Below are positions 24,801 through 38,225 of a stretch of 64,000 nucleotides of DNA, piece by piece. Every line of letters starts with the position of its first letter. The first letter of the stretch is position 1. Origin of the DNA: Vitellaria paradoxa (Eukaryota > Streptophyta > Magnoliopsida > Ericales > Sapotaceae); contig CM034239.1 in the NCBI GenBank assembly GCA_019916065.1, positions 34,186,419 through 34,250,418 on the forward strand, given 5' to 3'. The translations under genes and the position numbers were made by a program. The notes under the pieces were generated by a model. It saw nothing but the letters and a program-made list of their open reading frames with translations, did not search any database and was not told the DNA's origin.

Positions 24801-26961
24801 CAAATATTAGGAACTCAGCTCTAATCGAGAGCTTAGTTTCCTGGTGATGATGATCAAGTCGATATGCCTAGAAGACTAATGTGATGTGAGTGATATAGTT
24901 TCTATGATCTAATATGCCATGGACATGTTAAATGCAGTGACAATTTATATTCTAACATGGATGACAGCTCAAGGATGCATGTTGGATATGCCTAAGGGAA
25001 GTTATGACTTAGAAATTATTGGCTTAACCAATTCTAAATCATTCTTAGTCTTTGGAGCCTTGCTCACTCAAGTGAATGCTTTGGATTAGTAAGCATTTGA
25101 TTTTTAACTCTGTGTCAACTCTAGTGGGTGTGTGTTTACATGTCTAGATGTGTTCTAGCATGTCAAAGTATGTACAGGCATATCAAAATATGATCCATGG
25201 CATGTCACATCATGTGCTAGCGTGGTAATTAATGTCCTAGCATATTATATCATGATGTGGGATGGTGAATAAGCATGGTAACATGGAATAACATGATAAT
25301 ATGAAATGTTGGCATGGCATAGCATGGTCATGGTGTGGTATAACATGGCATAGTATAGCAATATGACATATTAGTGTGATATAAGTTGACAATGACATGG
25401 TATGATATAGAATGGATGACATGGCATGGTAAATATAATATTCAACATGGCTTAGCATGGTAATATGATGTTATGACATGACATGGTATGGAAAACATAG
25501 TATTATGACATGAAAAGGCATGGTAGAATGATGTTATGACATGCTAGTATGATATAAGCATGATATACGTATGATGTCTAAAATTTTATAAAATTTGTCT
25601 GGGGTAAATCCGATCAATATCATATATTAGGTCTAGGCCAAACTTGAATTATGATCCGAATACCTTTCATTGACAAAATATTTTTACTTACAAAATTAAA
25701 ATTATTTTATTTTAATTATGCAAATACATTGAACTGAAAAATAAAAATTTTCTAAAGAGAGAAAATTATACCGACGTGAGCTTTTTCTAGAGGGAAAAAA
25801 GTCTGACTTGAGAGCTTTGAGCACCACCTAGTAGGCAAGATAGGTTCAAACCATTTTAAGAAGTTTTGCCATCCTAGGTAAGCAAGATAGCTCACCACAA
25901 TGCTTGGTGGCAAGCAAAGTGGCAACTAGGCTAAAAAAAAAAAAAAAAAAAAGTAGGCCATGGGCTTAGGCCATGTTCGACTAAGTTTGGGTTCTGCCTT
26001 GAGAGGTTCGAGCTATTTTAAGAAGTTCTATATAGTTTTTGGGAGTTTCTAATACCTCTTGAACACTTTTTGGAGAGAATTAAACCAATTAGGTCAAATT
26101 TTGGTTCAATTTGGATTCTCTAGGACTAAATTAAGTCTATTTGAAAATTGCTACTCTAGAACAGGCTAAAACAGAGAAGATGTTAAGCCAAATCATTTCC
26201 CTAACCCCTGGAAGCACCATCAGGAAGACTCTTCCCACCATTTTTGGGCATGAGGAATCCAAAAATGTCATCAACGAGACTCCAAGGCACTTTTATGAAT
26301 TTATAAAAAATTAACAAATTTTTGAGTTAGGGTAGCGAAGGAATCTCTTAAGGTATGACTCGACCAGATCTAACTATACCATTAGCTCAAGAAACTTACC
26401 CTTAACATTCTTGTATAATTTGAAGGCCTATTGACTTTGTTTGATATGTCTAGTACGCCAATAACTTTCTTGTTGTTGGTAGGAGCCATTTGAGTTAGTG
26501 AGGCTAGATGACCTCTAAAGTAGTATTTTGCATGAGTTATGTTCGATGTCGTCTGGAACATTCTAGGATATTTTGTGTTTTTTTGTATGTTTCTGGCTTA
26601 ATCTGGGTGTTCCAGTTGAAACCGATCTTTAGGTGCGTTGGTTGAGGCTATTCTTGACTTCTTAACCAAATTGACCTTTGACTTTGAACTCTAGATGTTT
26701 TGTTGCTATAGTGATCCCCAGTTTGATGTCTTGGACATATCTATGCAGTCTGGTAGCCTTCTGCCTTGATCTGCGCCTTCAATTTGACTTCTCATTAGCT
26801 TTAGTGATATAGTCGTCATTTTACTGAATGTTTGCTTTTTATTTATTCTAAAGCTTTGACATATCCTACGATTAAGAGATTTTAATCAGTAGAGTACCAT
26901 TCAATTAAAAGTATTACATATTATAAATTTTAAATAAGGGAGTAAAATTGGGGTGTCTACA
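24801..26961. repeat. Degenerate block, possibly a solo LTR of a Tat/Ogre-type retrotransposon
   Basis: No gene is seen. From about 25140 to 25570 the sequence is a loose array of 'catggcat', 'gcatggtaa' and 'atgacatg' words (C-T on one strand). From about 25590 it is a GC-moderate sequence. It ends GGGGTGTCTACA at 26961, a 3' end typical of Tat/Ogre-lineage LTRs. No matching 5' TG end, second LTR or target duplication could be placed, so the assignment is tentative. Confidence 0.3.
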
Positions 26962-29642
26962 AAAGTCACGCATTACACCTAACTAAGCCTAAATGAGAAC
27001 ATATTGTACTGTAATAATGCAAGTGGTTGCAATCATTGCCAATGGCAAGCATTCTAGTCTACAAAATCACTTGCACAAATTATGACTTGCTGAATTCTTC
27101 TATATATACATGAATAGTCTATGATGGCTTGGTAAAATCCCTAAACACAATCTATTCACGTTTACATTTTCATAGCATCATCATTTAGGTTTGGTTGCAA
27201 CTCTTTGGTTTTTTTACACAAAATTACACATATACCTTCATAGGACTCTTACAGTGTATTTAGTGCAAATGGGAGGAAAGAAAAATGGAGGTAAGAATAA
27301 GGGGAGAAAGGAAAAGTGGGTAGAAGAAAGTGTGTTTGATTGAGTGGAAAGGTAGAAGGAAGTAAAACTATATATATATAGGTATATATTATAATTTATT
27401 TTTTAATTAAAAATTATTTTAAAAATGGTGGGTCCCACTTTTTATCCTCTTTTTCTTTCTATTTTTCTATCCTCTTTCTCTCTCTTTTCCCCTTAAATTT
27501 GTGAGGATAAAATGGGTAGGCCTCGCTTTCATTTTTTCTCCCTATTTTCCCTGCACTTTCCTTCCTCTTCACTTTTCTCTCCAACCAAATAATAGAAATG
27601 AGGTATTATCCCTTCTCATATTTTCTATTTTCTAGCCGACCAAATATACTCTTAATTTTGACCATAATAAAGATAAAATTGACTTTTTAAATTAAAAAAA
27701 AAACAAAAAATTGCTTTCTTTTTTAAACTACCTTTTTTTTTTGGCTAAACAAATTTTAGCCCTAAATACATATTCAATTAATTTTGTTTTAATTGACATT
27801 GAATTAAATGATTTTTATTTAATTCGTAATCTTTTAATTACACAGTTCAATTATTCATATTAAAAAACTAAAATAATTAGATAAATTGTGATAATATTAA
27901 ATGTGCATTTGGTTAGTTAAAAGTTAACTTTTACTTACTTAGCTTTTTGTCTATGTTTTTTAAATGACTAAATTTATCCTCTTATATTTTTAAATCATAA
28001 AGGATAAAATGTTAAATTAATAAAAAGTTCAAAAACTAGCTAAAAAATCTTAGAAAAAAGTCTTTTTTTTTATACTTTCAAATTATACCTATAAATAATC
28101 AATACCAAACAATCGCATCAATTCGTTGTCCGAAAAGTGTTTAGGGCCTGTTTGGTGCACAAAAATTAGTGAAAATTTTTTAAAATCTCTATTATATCTT
28201 TATACATTCTTACATTTTCAGAGTTCAAAAAAAGTTCAATACTTTTTTTTTTAAGAAAATTGATAATTAGAATTCGGTTAATCAAATAACAAAATTTTTT
28301 TTTTCTATTCTCACAATAGACTCTCAAGCTACTGAATGACAGTCACTTCGACTATTTTTTTGGGGTCATAGAAACAGTTCTGATGGATTGTAGAAACTGT
28401 TTCGATGGATTTGCACAGCCAACCTTCGTCCAAACGAGTTGTAAAAACTGTTTCAATGAATTATAGTGCAAAAAAACCATGATTGATACAAAATTTTGAA
28501 TCCGTCCAAACGGAAATCTAATCCGTCGGAACAGAAATCTTACTGTTCATCTCCAAAAAATATGGTTTTAAGATATGTGCACTAAATGCAAAATGTTTCT
28601 TCAAACCACATTTTATCTCATTTTGGGTGTATTCGGTGTACAAAAATTTGGTGAAAATATTTGAAACCTCTTAAAACCTTTAAAAATTTGTATTACATTT
28701 TCACATATTCTTACCTTATCAAAATTCAAAAAAACTTTAATACCTTTCAAAAAAAAAGTCAATAACTAGAATTCGGTTAATCAAATAACAAAAAAAAATT
28801 TGCCATTGTTACCATGAACTTCCCAACTACCAAATGACACCCATTTTGACTTTTTTTTGTGGGGTCATAGAAGCCGTTTCAACGGACTGTAGAAACCGTT
28901 CTGACAGATTCGCGCAACCAACTTTTATCCAAACGATTTCTACAATCCGTTGGACGGATTGTAGTGCAAAGAAGTTATGACTGTCCAAAATTTTGAATCC
29001 ATCTAAATAGAAATCCAATCCGTCGGAGCATGAATGTTACTATTCATCTCTAAAAAACGCAGTTTGAGATGTGTGCACCAAAAGTAAAAAGTTTCTCAAA
29101 TCATATTTTATCTCATTTTATCTCACTTTTTATCACTTCAAATACACCTGTTATATCACTTTTTATTATTTTAAACACTCGCTTAGGGTCCGTTTGGAAA
29201 GAGTAGTCATTAGTCAAGACTAATTGTTACTTCAATAGTGGTTTGACTTTTTTACTCTCTTATATTTTAATCTTCTTTTAAACTTTCAAAGGTAAAAATG
29301 TCAATTTAACAAAAATAAGTTAGCTACCTAAAAAAAGTCATTTTATTTTTCTTACCAAACACAAAATTAGCTAACTTTTTTTTAGTTAACTATTAACCAT
29401 TAGCCATTAATTACTTTTTTTTTCTTTCATAAACACAAAATTAGTTAATTCTTTTTAATTAACTACTAACCATTAATCAATGTTAATTTTTTTTTAACAG
29501 AGTCTTAATTTCAAATAAATAATCAATACCAAACAATCACATCAATTCGTTGTTAAAAAAAATAATAATGATAAATAAAGAAATCAGCAATCCGAGTCTT
29601 CTCCGCGCTTTCGTCTCCTGAAAGGACATTTCAAACTGGAAA
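26962..29642. other. Intergenic DNA upstream of VTE6: MITE cluster
   Basis: No gene seen. About 27246-27655 is a foldback-like element with purine-rich left and pyrimidine-rich right arms. About 27895-28080 and 29187-29510 hold copies of a second MITE type containing 'agttaactttt...ttaacaaa' blocks. The large MITE pair at 28144-29150 is listed separately. The last 100 bases before 29643 should contain the VTE6 core promoter, but no clear TATA box stands out. Confidence 0.45.
28144..29150 (-). mobile_element. Head-to-tail pair of long-form PIF/Harbinger-like MITEs
   Basis: Copy 1 starts GGGCCTGTTTGG at 28144 after TTA; copy 2 starts GGGTGTATTCGG at 28625. Both contain in order 'gtgaaaat', 'aattcggttaatcaaataac', 'ggggtcatagaa', a run of 'ccgtt/aacgg' words, 'gaatccgtcc/gaatccatct', and 'catctc...aaaa'. 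They end in 'tttatctcattttatctcactttttatcacttcaaa'. Copy 1 lacks the last part, so they are fused or nested. TTA follows the second copy at 29151-29153. Confidence 0.6.
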
Positions 29643-32600
29643 ATGGCATCTTTGCCTTTAGCAAGGATTCTCGTGTCCCGCACTCCACCCCCGTCACTCC
29701 CTCAACAACAGCATTCAATTTTCTCATCAATTCACAAGCAACAAACCCTAGCAATCACAACAGGCCAAAACCCAAACCCTAGAAGTCCCAAGATGGCCAA
29801 TCCTACAGTCAGAGTTCAAGCAACAACAAGCCCCTTTGGTCTAGGGCCTGTGCAGATAGCAGTACAGTCGTTCCAAGCTTCGCCGCCCACTTGGGAATCT
29901 GCTCTGCTCTGCAATTTCATCATCTTCGTTTTAGGTATTCCGATTCTTCGCTCCGGGCTTTCTCTTCCCGGCATTGGGGCAGCCTTCTTGCTCGGCACCC
30001 TTACGTGGCGTGCTTTTGGGCCCTCCGGTTTGCTTCTTGTCGCCACGTATTTCGTTATTGTAAGATCAAATCCAATTGTTTTCTTGTGTGTATTACATGC
30101 ATGTATGTATAGATCTGATTGAAGGTTGTTGTTTTAATTGTGCAGAGCTTCACTATAATGCCATTTATATATTAGAATAGTAAGGTTTGACACATTTAAA
30201 TCATATTCCTTTTTAGATGCTGTAATCTTATGTTTTGTGTTAGAGTTCAATTCCCAATTTTTGATATTTATTTCCTTGTTGGAAATTTAGTGAATCATTT
30301 TGTTCTGCATTTGTTCGTGATTTGCTTAGTGGTTTTGATTTTGAACAATTCTTGAGAAGTTCAATTGATAATTATTATCGATTTGTTAAAAATAGTTGGG
30401 TGTGAATAGTGATGACCTTCATTTGAAAATCTCTTTCTTCGCCTTGACTTAATTAGGGGTCTCAATTTTCTCTCTTAATTATTTCCCCCTTGTGCATCAG
30501 TTATTATTGATGAGCGATCTTATTGATATACTCCATTTTTCATAAAAGGAACTTGACTTTTTAAAGTTTTAATTATGGAATTTGAGTGTTGTTTTATGAT
30601 TGAATTTTCAATTTTTACATGTAACGCATTTTTGTCACTTTGGATCTGCTAGGGGACAGCTGCCACAAAGTTGAAAATGGCGCAGAAGGAGGCTCAAGGG
30701 GTTGCTGAGAAGAGGAAAGGAAGGAGAGGTCCAAGAAGCGTGATTGGTTCTAGTGCTGCTGGTTGTGTTTGTGCTTTCTTTTCAATATTTGGAGTTGGTG
30801 GACAGGCACTATATCATCTTTGGGAACTTGGCTTTGTTGCGAGTTTCTGTACTAAACTGAGTGATACAGTCTCAAGTGAAATAGGAAAAGCATATGGCAA
30901 AACAACGTAAGTGATGCAACTTATTGAATTTGTGATGGTTGGAATTTTTTTTTTCTCATGTGAACAACATGTTCCTAGTGTCCTTGGGCTTATAGGTTGA
31001 TATAATTATAAACCTTCATTGCTATTCGTGTATTGTAATTTGTTTTTAAGTATAGTTGCCAAAAACTTACGATAGAAGATACAGTACATACTACACGTGT
31101 TGCCAGAGAGGGCATTTCGTGCATTTTCAATGTGTATCCATTTTTTCCCAAAAATTTTCGATATATACACCGTATCTTATGATATGATTCATGTTGTACG
31201 ATACATATGATACATTCAACATACATGCCATTGCATAAAAATTTACTGATTCAAAAGAAAAAAAAATGCCAAGAGATAAATCATATATAAGATTTTTGTG
31301 TATATGTGGAATGAAGTTTTTGTTTTGTTTTTTTTTTTTTTAATTCATAAAATTAATATTTATATAAAACTTGAAAGAGGAGAGTTGAAAAGAAATAAGA
31401 AACTAATTGGATATAAAAGTGAATGTAAATATAAAATGGAGAGCAAGTGATTTTCTTCTTTTGAGATGAAGAATTTAGGGGCATTTGGAGTGATAAAATT
31501 TGATAAAAGTTGTAGATTCATAATTCGTGTAGTGAGATAAAAAGTGAATAACTTTTAGAGAGTTTCCGTGTTTTTCAGCGATTTTTAGAGCACCAAACAG
31601 AGCCTAGTGATATGATGCCTTTTTATTAAATATAATGGTCTATCATCATAATATGCCGCAGAATAACTGTACCTAAAAAATGACATTCTCATAAGCTAAA
31701 TGAAATTACTAATTCGTTGTGGAAAGCTAAAAAAAAATAATATTTTTATGATAATTTTAGTATGTATGAATTTAATCCGAGACGAAGTCTTTGAATTTAT
31801 TACTACATTTTTTTTTGGGGCAATATTGTTGAGTATTTGTAAATAACAAAAATAGTTAAATTGAACAAGATTACTTTATGGTACATTGCTTATACCTTTA
31901 CACTTCTTTGTTTTTCATTTCTCTTTTTCTTTTTCTCTTGAGTACATTTAAGATCACAGTTTCTACAAGGTTAGGGAGGATACACTTCGATGGTGAACCT
32001 AGTCCAGGGTTGGGGAGCAACTTACCACTTGGGCTACCCCCTTGTTCTATTTTATTTGTTCTTATACTGCATGTATTTAACTCTTTTTTTTTTGGATAAA
32101 ATTTTATATGTATTTAACATATAAGTAGTTATATTACTTAGCACATTTTTTTATTTTATCAACAAGTTTAGAATAAACGATTCAATATGATACTGGTGGT
32201 ACAGGGAGAAATAAGTGTTGGTTGTGCTATATTAAATTAATTAAACTTTTGTATAAGAAATATATTTGTATAAAAGGCAACAATAAAATTTTGTATGCAA
32301 ATCACAGTACTTACAATTAAATCAACTAATTCTAAGTAATGTGATTTGTATACAAAAATAATCATTTAGTGATATTCTATTTATATTATGTTATTTAAAT
32401 GTTTCTTAACAATACTTAAACTTTTTAATATGGAGTTGTCAATTTGTTAAAAAACTTATGATACACGATACAATTTGCTACAATGCACCCCCCCAAAAAA
32501 AAAAAAGGTTAAAAAGTCAATGCACTTTACGATACACGATTTGACAATTATAGCATCGTCCATTTATCAATCCTAAACTGTGCTATTAGCACCTAATGTT

Positions 32601-34185
32601 AGTGGCAAATGTGGTGTTTTGGGTTTTGAGTCTTTAACATGGTATGTGCACGGTACCTGGTTCTGTGAGTTCCTCCTCCAAAACCTGATGTACATTCCAG
32701 AACCTCACCTCACTTTGTCACTGTATTTTAAGCATTCAAGTTTTCTGCGTCAGTTCCATAACAATATACAAGCAGTGATGACCTCCTACAAAATGTTCAA
32801 TAGAGTAAAATGCATGCAGCCAACATGTTCTAAAATTGGCTTTTCTGATGCAGGTATCTAATCACGACATTTAAGATAGTTCCTAGGGGAACTGAAGGAG
32901 CTGTAAGCATTGAGGGAACCATTGCTGGACTTTTAGCATCGATTCTTCTTTCTGTTGTTGGTTGTCTTATGGGTGAGGTATAATATTACCCTTTTTTCTT
33001 CCGTGTTTTGGTTATTTTCTTAACAAATATTGAACGCTATCCCCGATATTCTTTGAGTCTTTTTCTATATCATTTTGACTTGTCTCCTTATAAAGAAAGC
33101 TTAATCAGCATTGAGATTGTCAGACCTTATACAGCCAAGAGCTCTGACAAGTCCAGAAGTAGTCGTATGGTATGAGAGTGAGGAGGTTTTGGGGCAAGGG
33201 GAGGTCATGGGTCAGTGTGGGGGTGAGGAAACAAAAGAGAGTATATGATTTGGCCAATGACCCTGAACAATGTTGATTGAAAAAAATGAGATGGTGCACT
33301 GGAGATTAAAAGTAGACGGGACATGTATCATTTTTTTGTTTTTTCTATTCTTAAGCTTGTTTTATTATTATCTTTTGATAAGAACATTTATATCTTCACG
33401 GGTATTCTGACCAAATACGTACTTTTCTTTTTTTTCTGTTTCCTTTTTACTTTCTTTCACTTTTTTTTTTTTTTTTTTAACATGAAAACAATAATTGGGA
33501 AACAGATAAATGTACCAGAGGCTGTGATCTGTGTTGTAGCTTCCCAGATTGCTAATCTTGGCGAAAGCGTGATAGGTGCTGCCCTCCAAGAGAAAGAAGG
33601 ATTCCAATGGGTAGGTTTCTAATACAATTATCATATGATCTTATCAGTTTTGTTCTTGTTTTTGGTTTGGCTGACCCTTGGTCAGTTGAGTCAGAGATGG
33701 TATGCTCAGAAAACTCTGTTGGCCACCTTAAAGGTCAGACGTTTGAGGAGGTTGGTCGGTTCTGAAGTTTTGCTGCCTTAGTTTTTTACTGGTTATCCGT
33801 TAGTTTTGAGTATGAGGTGGGAACTGGTGCTCTATACCATTTGCTCCAGGTCAACCCAACCTTAATTAACACTGGAGTCTGGATTCATTTCTGTTCAGAG
33901 AATGAAGTCCTCTCTCCCCCCCCCCCCCCAAAAAAAAAAAACCAAAAAAAAAAAAAAACAAAAAATGAGATTTATAAATGGGGAGATTCTTGTAACCAGT
34001 TCGACGTGCTGTTTCTGTTTGAGATTTTATTTCACTTCCAATGGCATAATCTCAAACTCTTTGTTTCTGTTTCTGGTTTGATTTTGCAGCTGAACAATGA
34101 TGCTGTTAACATCATCAACATATCTATGGGCAGTATTTTGGCAGTTATGATGCAGGGACTTGTACTTCAAAATTGGTTTTCATAG
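29643..34185 (+). CDS. VTE6: Phytyl-phosphate kinase, chloroplastic (DUF92/TMEM19 family)
   Basis: Spliced CDS: exons 29643-30059, 30653-30906, 32854-32977, 33506-33610 and 34090-34185. All are GT-AG and in phase, giving 331 aa, close to the Arabidopsis protein. VTE6 phosphorylates phytyl phosphate to phytyl diphosphate in the chloroplast envelope, salvaging phytol from chlorophyll for tocopherol. Residues 1-55 are Ser/Pro/Gln-rich and acid-poor, a plausible transit peptide. The DUF92 domain follows, with several hydrophobic helices. Conserved pieces are GTAATKLKMAQKEAQGVAEK, RRGPRSVIGSSAAG, SFCTKLSDTVSSEIGKAYGK, TTFKIVPRGTEGAVS, EAVICVVASQIANLGESVIG and LNNDAVNIINISMGSI. No frame break is seen. 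Intron 2 (1,947 bp) carries repeats. The identification rests on remembered similarity to At1g78620 along the whole length. Confidence 0.92.
31050..32565. mobile_element. Possible DNA transposon remnant in VTE6 intron 2
   Basis: The left edge reads TATAGTTGCCAAAAACTTACGA. The right edge, read on the other strand, is TATAATTGTCAAATCGTGTA followed by TCGTAAAGTG, an imperfect inverted match. Near both edges are repeated 'acgatacatgatac' words. Inside lie a short-form PIF-like MITE (31478-31604) and a tRNA-like patch at about 31960-32045. No target duplication or coding sequence was recognised. Confidence 0.3.
31478..31604. mobile_element. Short-form PIF/Harbinger-like MITE in VTE6 intron 2
   Basis: A 127-bp element starting GGGGCATTTGGAGTGATAAA and ending CACCAAACAGAGCC, with the family core 'attcataattcgtgtagtgagataaaaagtgaataa'-type order between. 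Flanked by TTA and TAG. Confidence 0.6.
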
Positions 34186-34838
34186 TTCAACCAGATCTCA
34201 GCCGTATAGAGCATCTTCGAGGAGATGAGTGAATCGTTGAAGGCCACCTTTGATTTCTGAATCTGTTGTATATTGTGATTGAAAACTGACACAATGACAC
34301 GGGACTGCCGAATCCTTTACGTGAGTCCAGATAGAAGAGCAGATTGATATCATTTTCAGCTGATTCAATGGTGGCATTATACATCTGAAGGAAGATCTCT
34401 GGAGCATTTTGTCAAAGCCAGCTGTTTCTATTATTTGTTGGTGCCCTATTTCTATCTAAACAAAGGACTGATCAGTTTGATTCTACTCACTGTGGTATGA
34501 AAACCATAAATTCTTTAATTATAACATAAAACACAAATGTATTTTATTTATTTATTTATTTATTTATTTTTTTTTTGTCTGAGCATTCATGTCTCTGGGG
34601 CAAGAAGGCTCCATTTATCTGGAGATTTTTTGTTAATTTTTTTTTTTTATTCCCTTTTATCCTTGATTCAATCGAGTTACCTATCTTGATGCCTGGTTAA
34701 ATTGCCAAGAAAGTGTTTAGAAATAACTGAAGATCTCCTTGGAGGACTCTTGGTCCAAAAAAGAGAATAATTCCATTTTTTGGTCAATGTTTTGTTCTAA
34801 ACTTTTACCATGTTTAGGTTTGAATAAGTAAAAATCTT

Positions 34839-34990
34839 AAGGATTAACTCAATGGGTAGGAATTTAGATTTGCTTTCCAATGGTCATTAGTTCGAGTCTT
34901 CTCAATCATTGGAAGATTTACCTGGTCGTTAATTTTAGGGCCCTACAAGTTAGTCAAAATGCGTATAAGTTAGTTTAGACACCTTAGTTA
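34839..34990 (+). mobile_element. tRNA-derived SINE
   Basis: The head has a box A TAACTCAATGG (34845-34855, one change from consensus) and a perfect box B GTTCGAGTC (34890-34898), spaced as in a tRNA gene. The body that follows ('gggccctacaagttagtcaaaatgc', then 'gtataagttagtttagacacc') resembles the conserved 3' domain of many plant SINEs. The element ends at an (AT)n run (34996-35017) instead of poly-A. RNA polymerase III would read it; it needs LINE enzymes to move. Confidence 0.7.
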
Positions 34991-35802
34991 CACAATATAT
35001 ATATATATATATATATACACAGTTTGATACACCTCCTTTTGTGTATATTAGGTCGGAGTTAATGGGTACCAAATAAACACAGTTAATACACCTTTTATGT
35101 GATAGGATATGTGATATAATGAAAATAAAATAATAAATGTAATTTGATATAATTCTTGTATGGTAAGCTTCCATGGCTTTGTTTGAAGTGATAAAAAATT
35201 CTAAAAAATGGTAAAAAACACTGAAAGATTTTAAAAATTATTTACTTGTTATTTCATTGTACGAATTATGAACTTACAATTTATCTCACTATATCTTATT
35301 TTATTTTACTTTTTATTACTTTAAACACACCTTATACAATTTTTATTACTTTAAACACACCTTATACAATGAGAACCAAATACATGCACAACTCTCTTTT
35401 TTCTTTCTTTTCTTTTTTTTTTAATGCCCCAAATTTAAAAAGTTATTTTTAATTTTTTGTGCACTCCTTAATATCACAGCAAAACTATTAAAAAATACGT
35501 CAAACTAACTGATTTAGTTCTTATTTAAATATTTTAATTTAGTTTGACTTTTTGTATCAAGTGGTTGAATGTTAAAAAAAAAAAAAATCAGTTAAACTTG
35601 CTGAAAAGAGTGAAGAGCAATGACCATGATAATGGTAATGTTAATGACAATGATAATAAAAATAAAAATGCAGGGCGTGATTGGCATAATCTTTCTTGCA
35701 TAATTATTTATTCTTCAAAGGGATGGAATATTAGACAAAATCATGTGAGGTACTTAATAATTGTACTATTAGAATAAATTTGACAAATGTTGGAAGTGTA
35801 TA

Positions 35803-35943
35803 AATCGGGAAGGAGGTAAGTTCGGTACACCGAACCGTCCGATGTACCACGGACCGTTGAATAAAAAATATTTAAATTTTTTAGTTTGATCCAACGGTCT
35901 ATGGTACACCGAACGGTCCGGTGTACCGAACCTACTCCCGATT
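35803..35943. mobile_element. Short foldback MITE
   Basis: About 141 bp that is almost entirely an inverted repeat. Left-arm words AATCGGGA, GGTTCGGTGTACC (in its complement) and CGGACCGTTGAAT are matched by the right arm's GGTCCGGTGTACCGAACC and CTCCCGATT. The loop is AT-rich. It gives similar short open frames on both strands, which are artefacts of the symmetry. Confidence 0.65.
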
Positions 35944-38225
35944 CGTTTAAATCAAAGTACAAAATCATTTGTCAAGATGTTTCAATTGAAATAATAATTT
36001 CCAACATCACATTGAAGGTGATGATAACATTAAAGACTAAACTATATATATATACATATGCCACTATTTGAAGTGACAAAAAATTTTAAAAAAGGTGAAA
36101 AATTTTAAAAATTATTCACTTTTTACCTCAGTGAACAAATTATAAACTCATAATTTATCTTATTTTATCTCATTTTTTATCACTTCAAACGTACTCTATA
36201 TACAAAACTAAACAGATATATGAATTCAAGTAATATTTGGATAACAAAAATAAAATAAATAAAAATACAAAATTAGTGTATGAGTGATATGTGATAAATT
36301 TTAATTAAAAAAAAAGTTAAAAGAAGTTTAATAAAAATAAATTTTTTTATGCTTTTTAATAAACCAAACACCTAATATTTTTTATTATAACAAAAGAAAG
36401 GCAAGATATAATATAATAATAATGTTGGTTAACGAGGGAGGTAATTAACACAATGAAGTGTCATTACGCTCACCAACCATATAATTACGACATTTATTTT
36501 ATTTTATTTTATTTTTTTGGGTTTTGGGGGGGGGGGTGGGGGATTGTAGATTCTCAAACAAAAGGATATATAGGCAAGCACTATAGCTACAACCGTACAA
36601 ATCGAAGTTAGGAAAAAAAAATAGTAAACCGAAAAATTGAACCGAGGCCAACAAAATAAATTAAAAATTACGGTTAATTAAATTGACGGTTTCAATTTTT
36701 TTAATTTTTATTTTTTAATGTATATTAATTGTCAATTCAGTTAATTGATCAAATTTTATTATTAATATAAATTATATAATATATATTTATTATATTTTAA
36801 TGTTATTGTTGTAAATATTATGATTGTTGTGATTTTTTTTTTGTTTATTTGTTTATTAATGGTTTTATTCTTCAGATAATCTAAACAGAAATTATGTTAT
36901 TATTGTTGTCAAATTATGTTTTACTTTTAATTATTTTTATATTCTTAAATTCATAATAAATTAGTTATAAGTTGGTAGTTATTTAAAAAATAAGTAATAA
37001 TAGATAATTAAATCAATTTGAGCGATTGGCCATTAAACGGTTAATCGTAACGGTTTGGCTCCGGTTTAAAAGGGGGAAACAAAAATTGAACGTGATCGGT
37101 TCGAATTTTTTATTGGCTCACGGTTTGGTTAAAAACAATGGAAAGCTAATTAAATACAGCTAAACTCTACAGCAATTAAAAAAAAAAAAAAACTACCAAA
37201 GAAGGTAAAAATTATAATATTGGTCAAAGTTAAAAGTTACCAGGGGCGGTGTGGGGATGAGATGCTCGCCAATTAAGGAACTGTTTGACAACTTAATTTT
37301 TAACGAAAAATTATTCAAAATTGCTTCTTAAATATTTGGTAAAACATTATTTTTTGTTATTTTTTTACTTAAATATAATAATTTACTCAACTTAAAAATT
37401 ACGAAAAATTATTAAAAGTTGTTAAAGTTTACTAAAAGTTTTTGAAATTACCAAACATTTAACCAAACAACTAAAAGTTACAAAAAGTTGTTAAAAATTA
37501 CTAAACATAGCTATCTGTTTCACTAAATATATCAAAAATTATAATTAATAACTTTTGACAAAAAAATATTAAAAATTATTAAAATTCAGACTTTCAAACA
37601 GTACCTAACAATGTTATAATATTGTTGTACAATTAAGCTAACCATGTGAATAGCTTCATGTCATATGCAACAGCTGCCACCTGCCCTGACATAGGGATGG
37701 TTTGGCTCATTAATTTTTATTTAAAAAAAAGTTAATTTTTTATTAATTTTTTCATTTTCTTTATCAAACTCAAAACTAGCTATTATTAAATTTTTTTTCT
37801 TTAATTTTTATCACTTTATCAAGTTTTTTTTTTTAAAATTTTATTTTTTTTATTTTTTTTTAATTTCTATAAATTTTTACAAAACATTCAACTAACCACT
37901 AAAATAACACGTGTTACTTGTAAGTATAAAATTTTATTTTATTTTATTTTTATATTTTATCCTTCCAATAGTGTCGTACAACCTCGTAGTAGTCTCCACA
38001 TCCCTCGTTACCAAGTCGACCGCATGAAATAAAATGTTGAATATGTTATTGAATCATAAAATTATTCAAAAATAAATTTGTATCTATTAAAAAATGAAAC
38101 AAAAATAATGTGTTAGTTTAAATAAACACTTTCGACTTTATTGTTTTTCAGTTATGAGTTTATAATTATTTTACATTATTTTATAACATTATTTGATATA
38201 TCTTTTGATTGTATAAAATTACTAA

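Noticed and set aside
25140..25570. Possible satellite or CRISPR-like spaced repeat
   Set aside because: The words vary in sequence and spacing, there are no uniform spacers, and the genome is eukaryotic.
31955..32050. tRNA gene or SINE on the minus strand
   Set aside because: It has words like those of a tRNA-derived SINE, but neither promoter box is close enough to consensus and no tail or target duplication is seen.
33323..33622. Open frame running into VTE6 exon 4
   Set aside because: Its first 60 codons are a T-rich intron reading; only 33506-33610 is VTE6 coding sequence.
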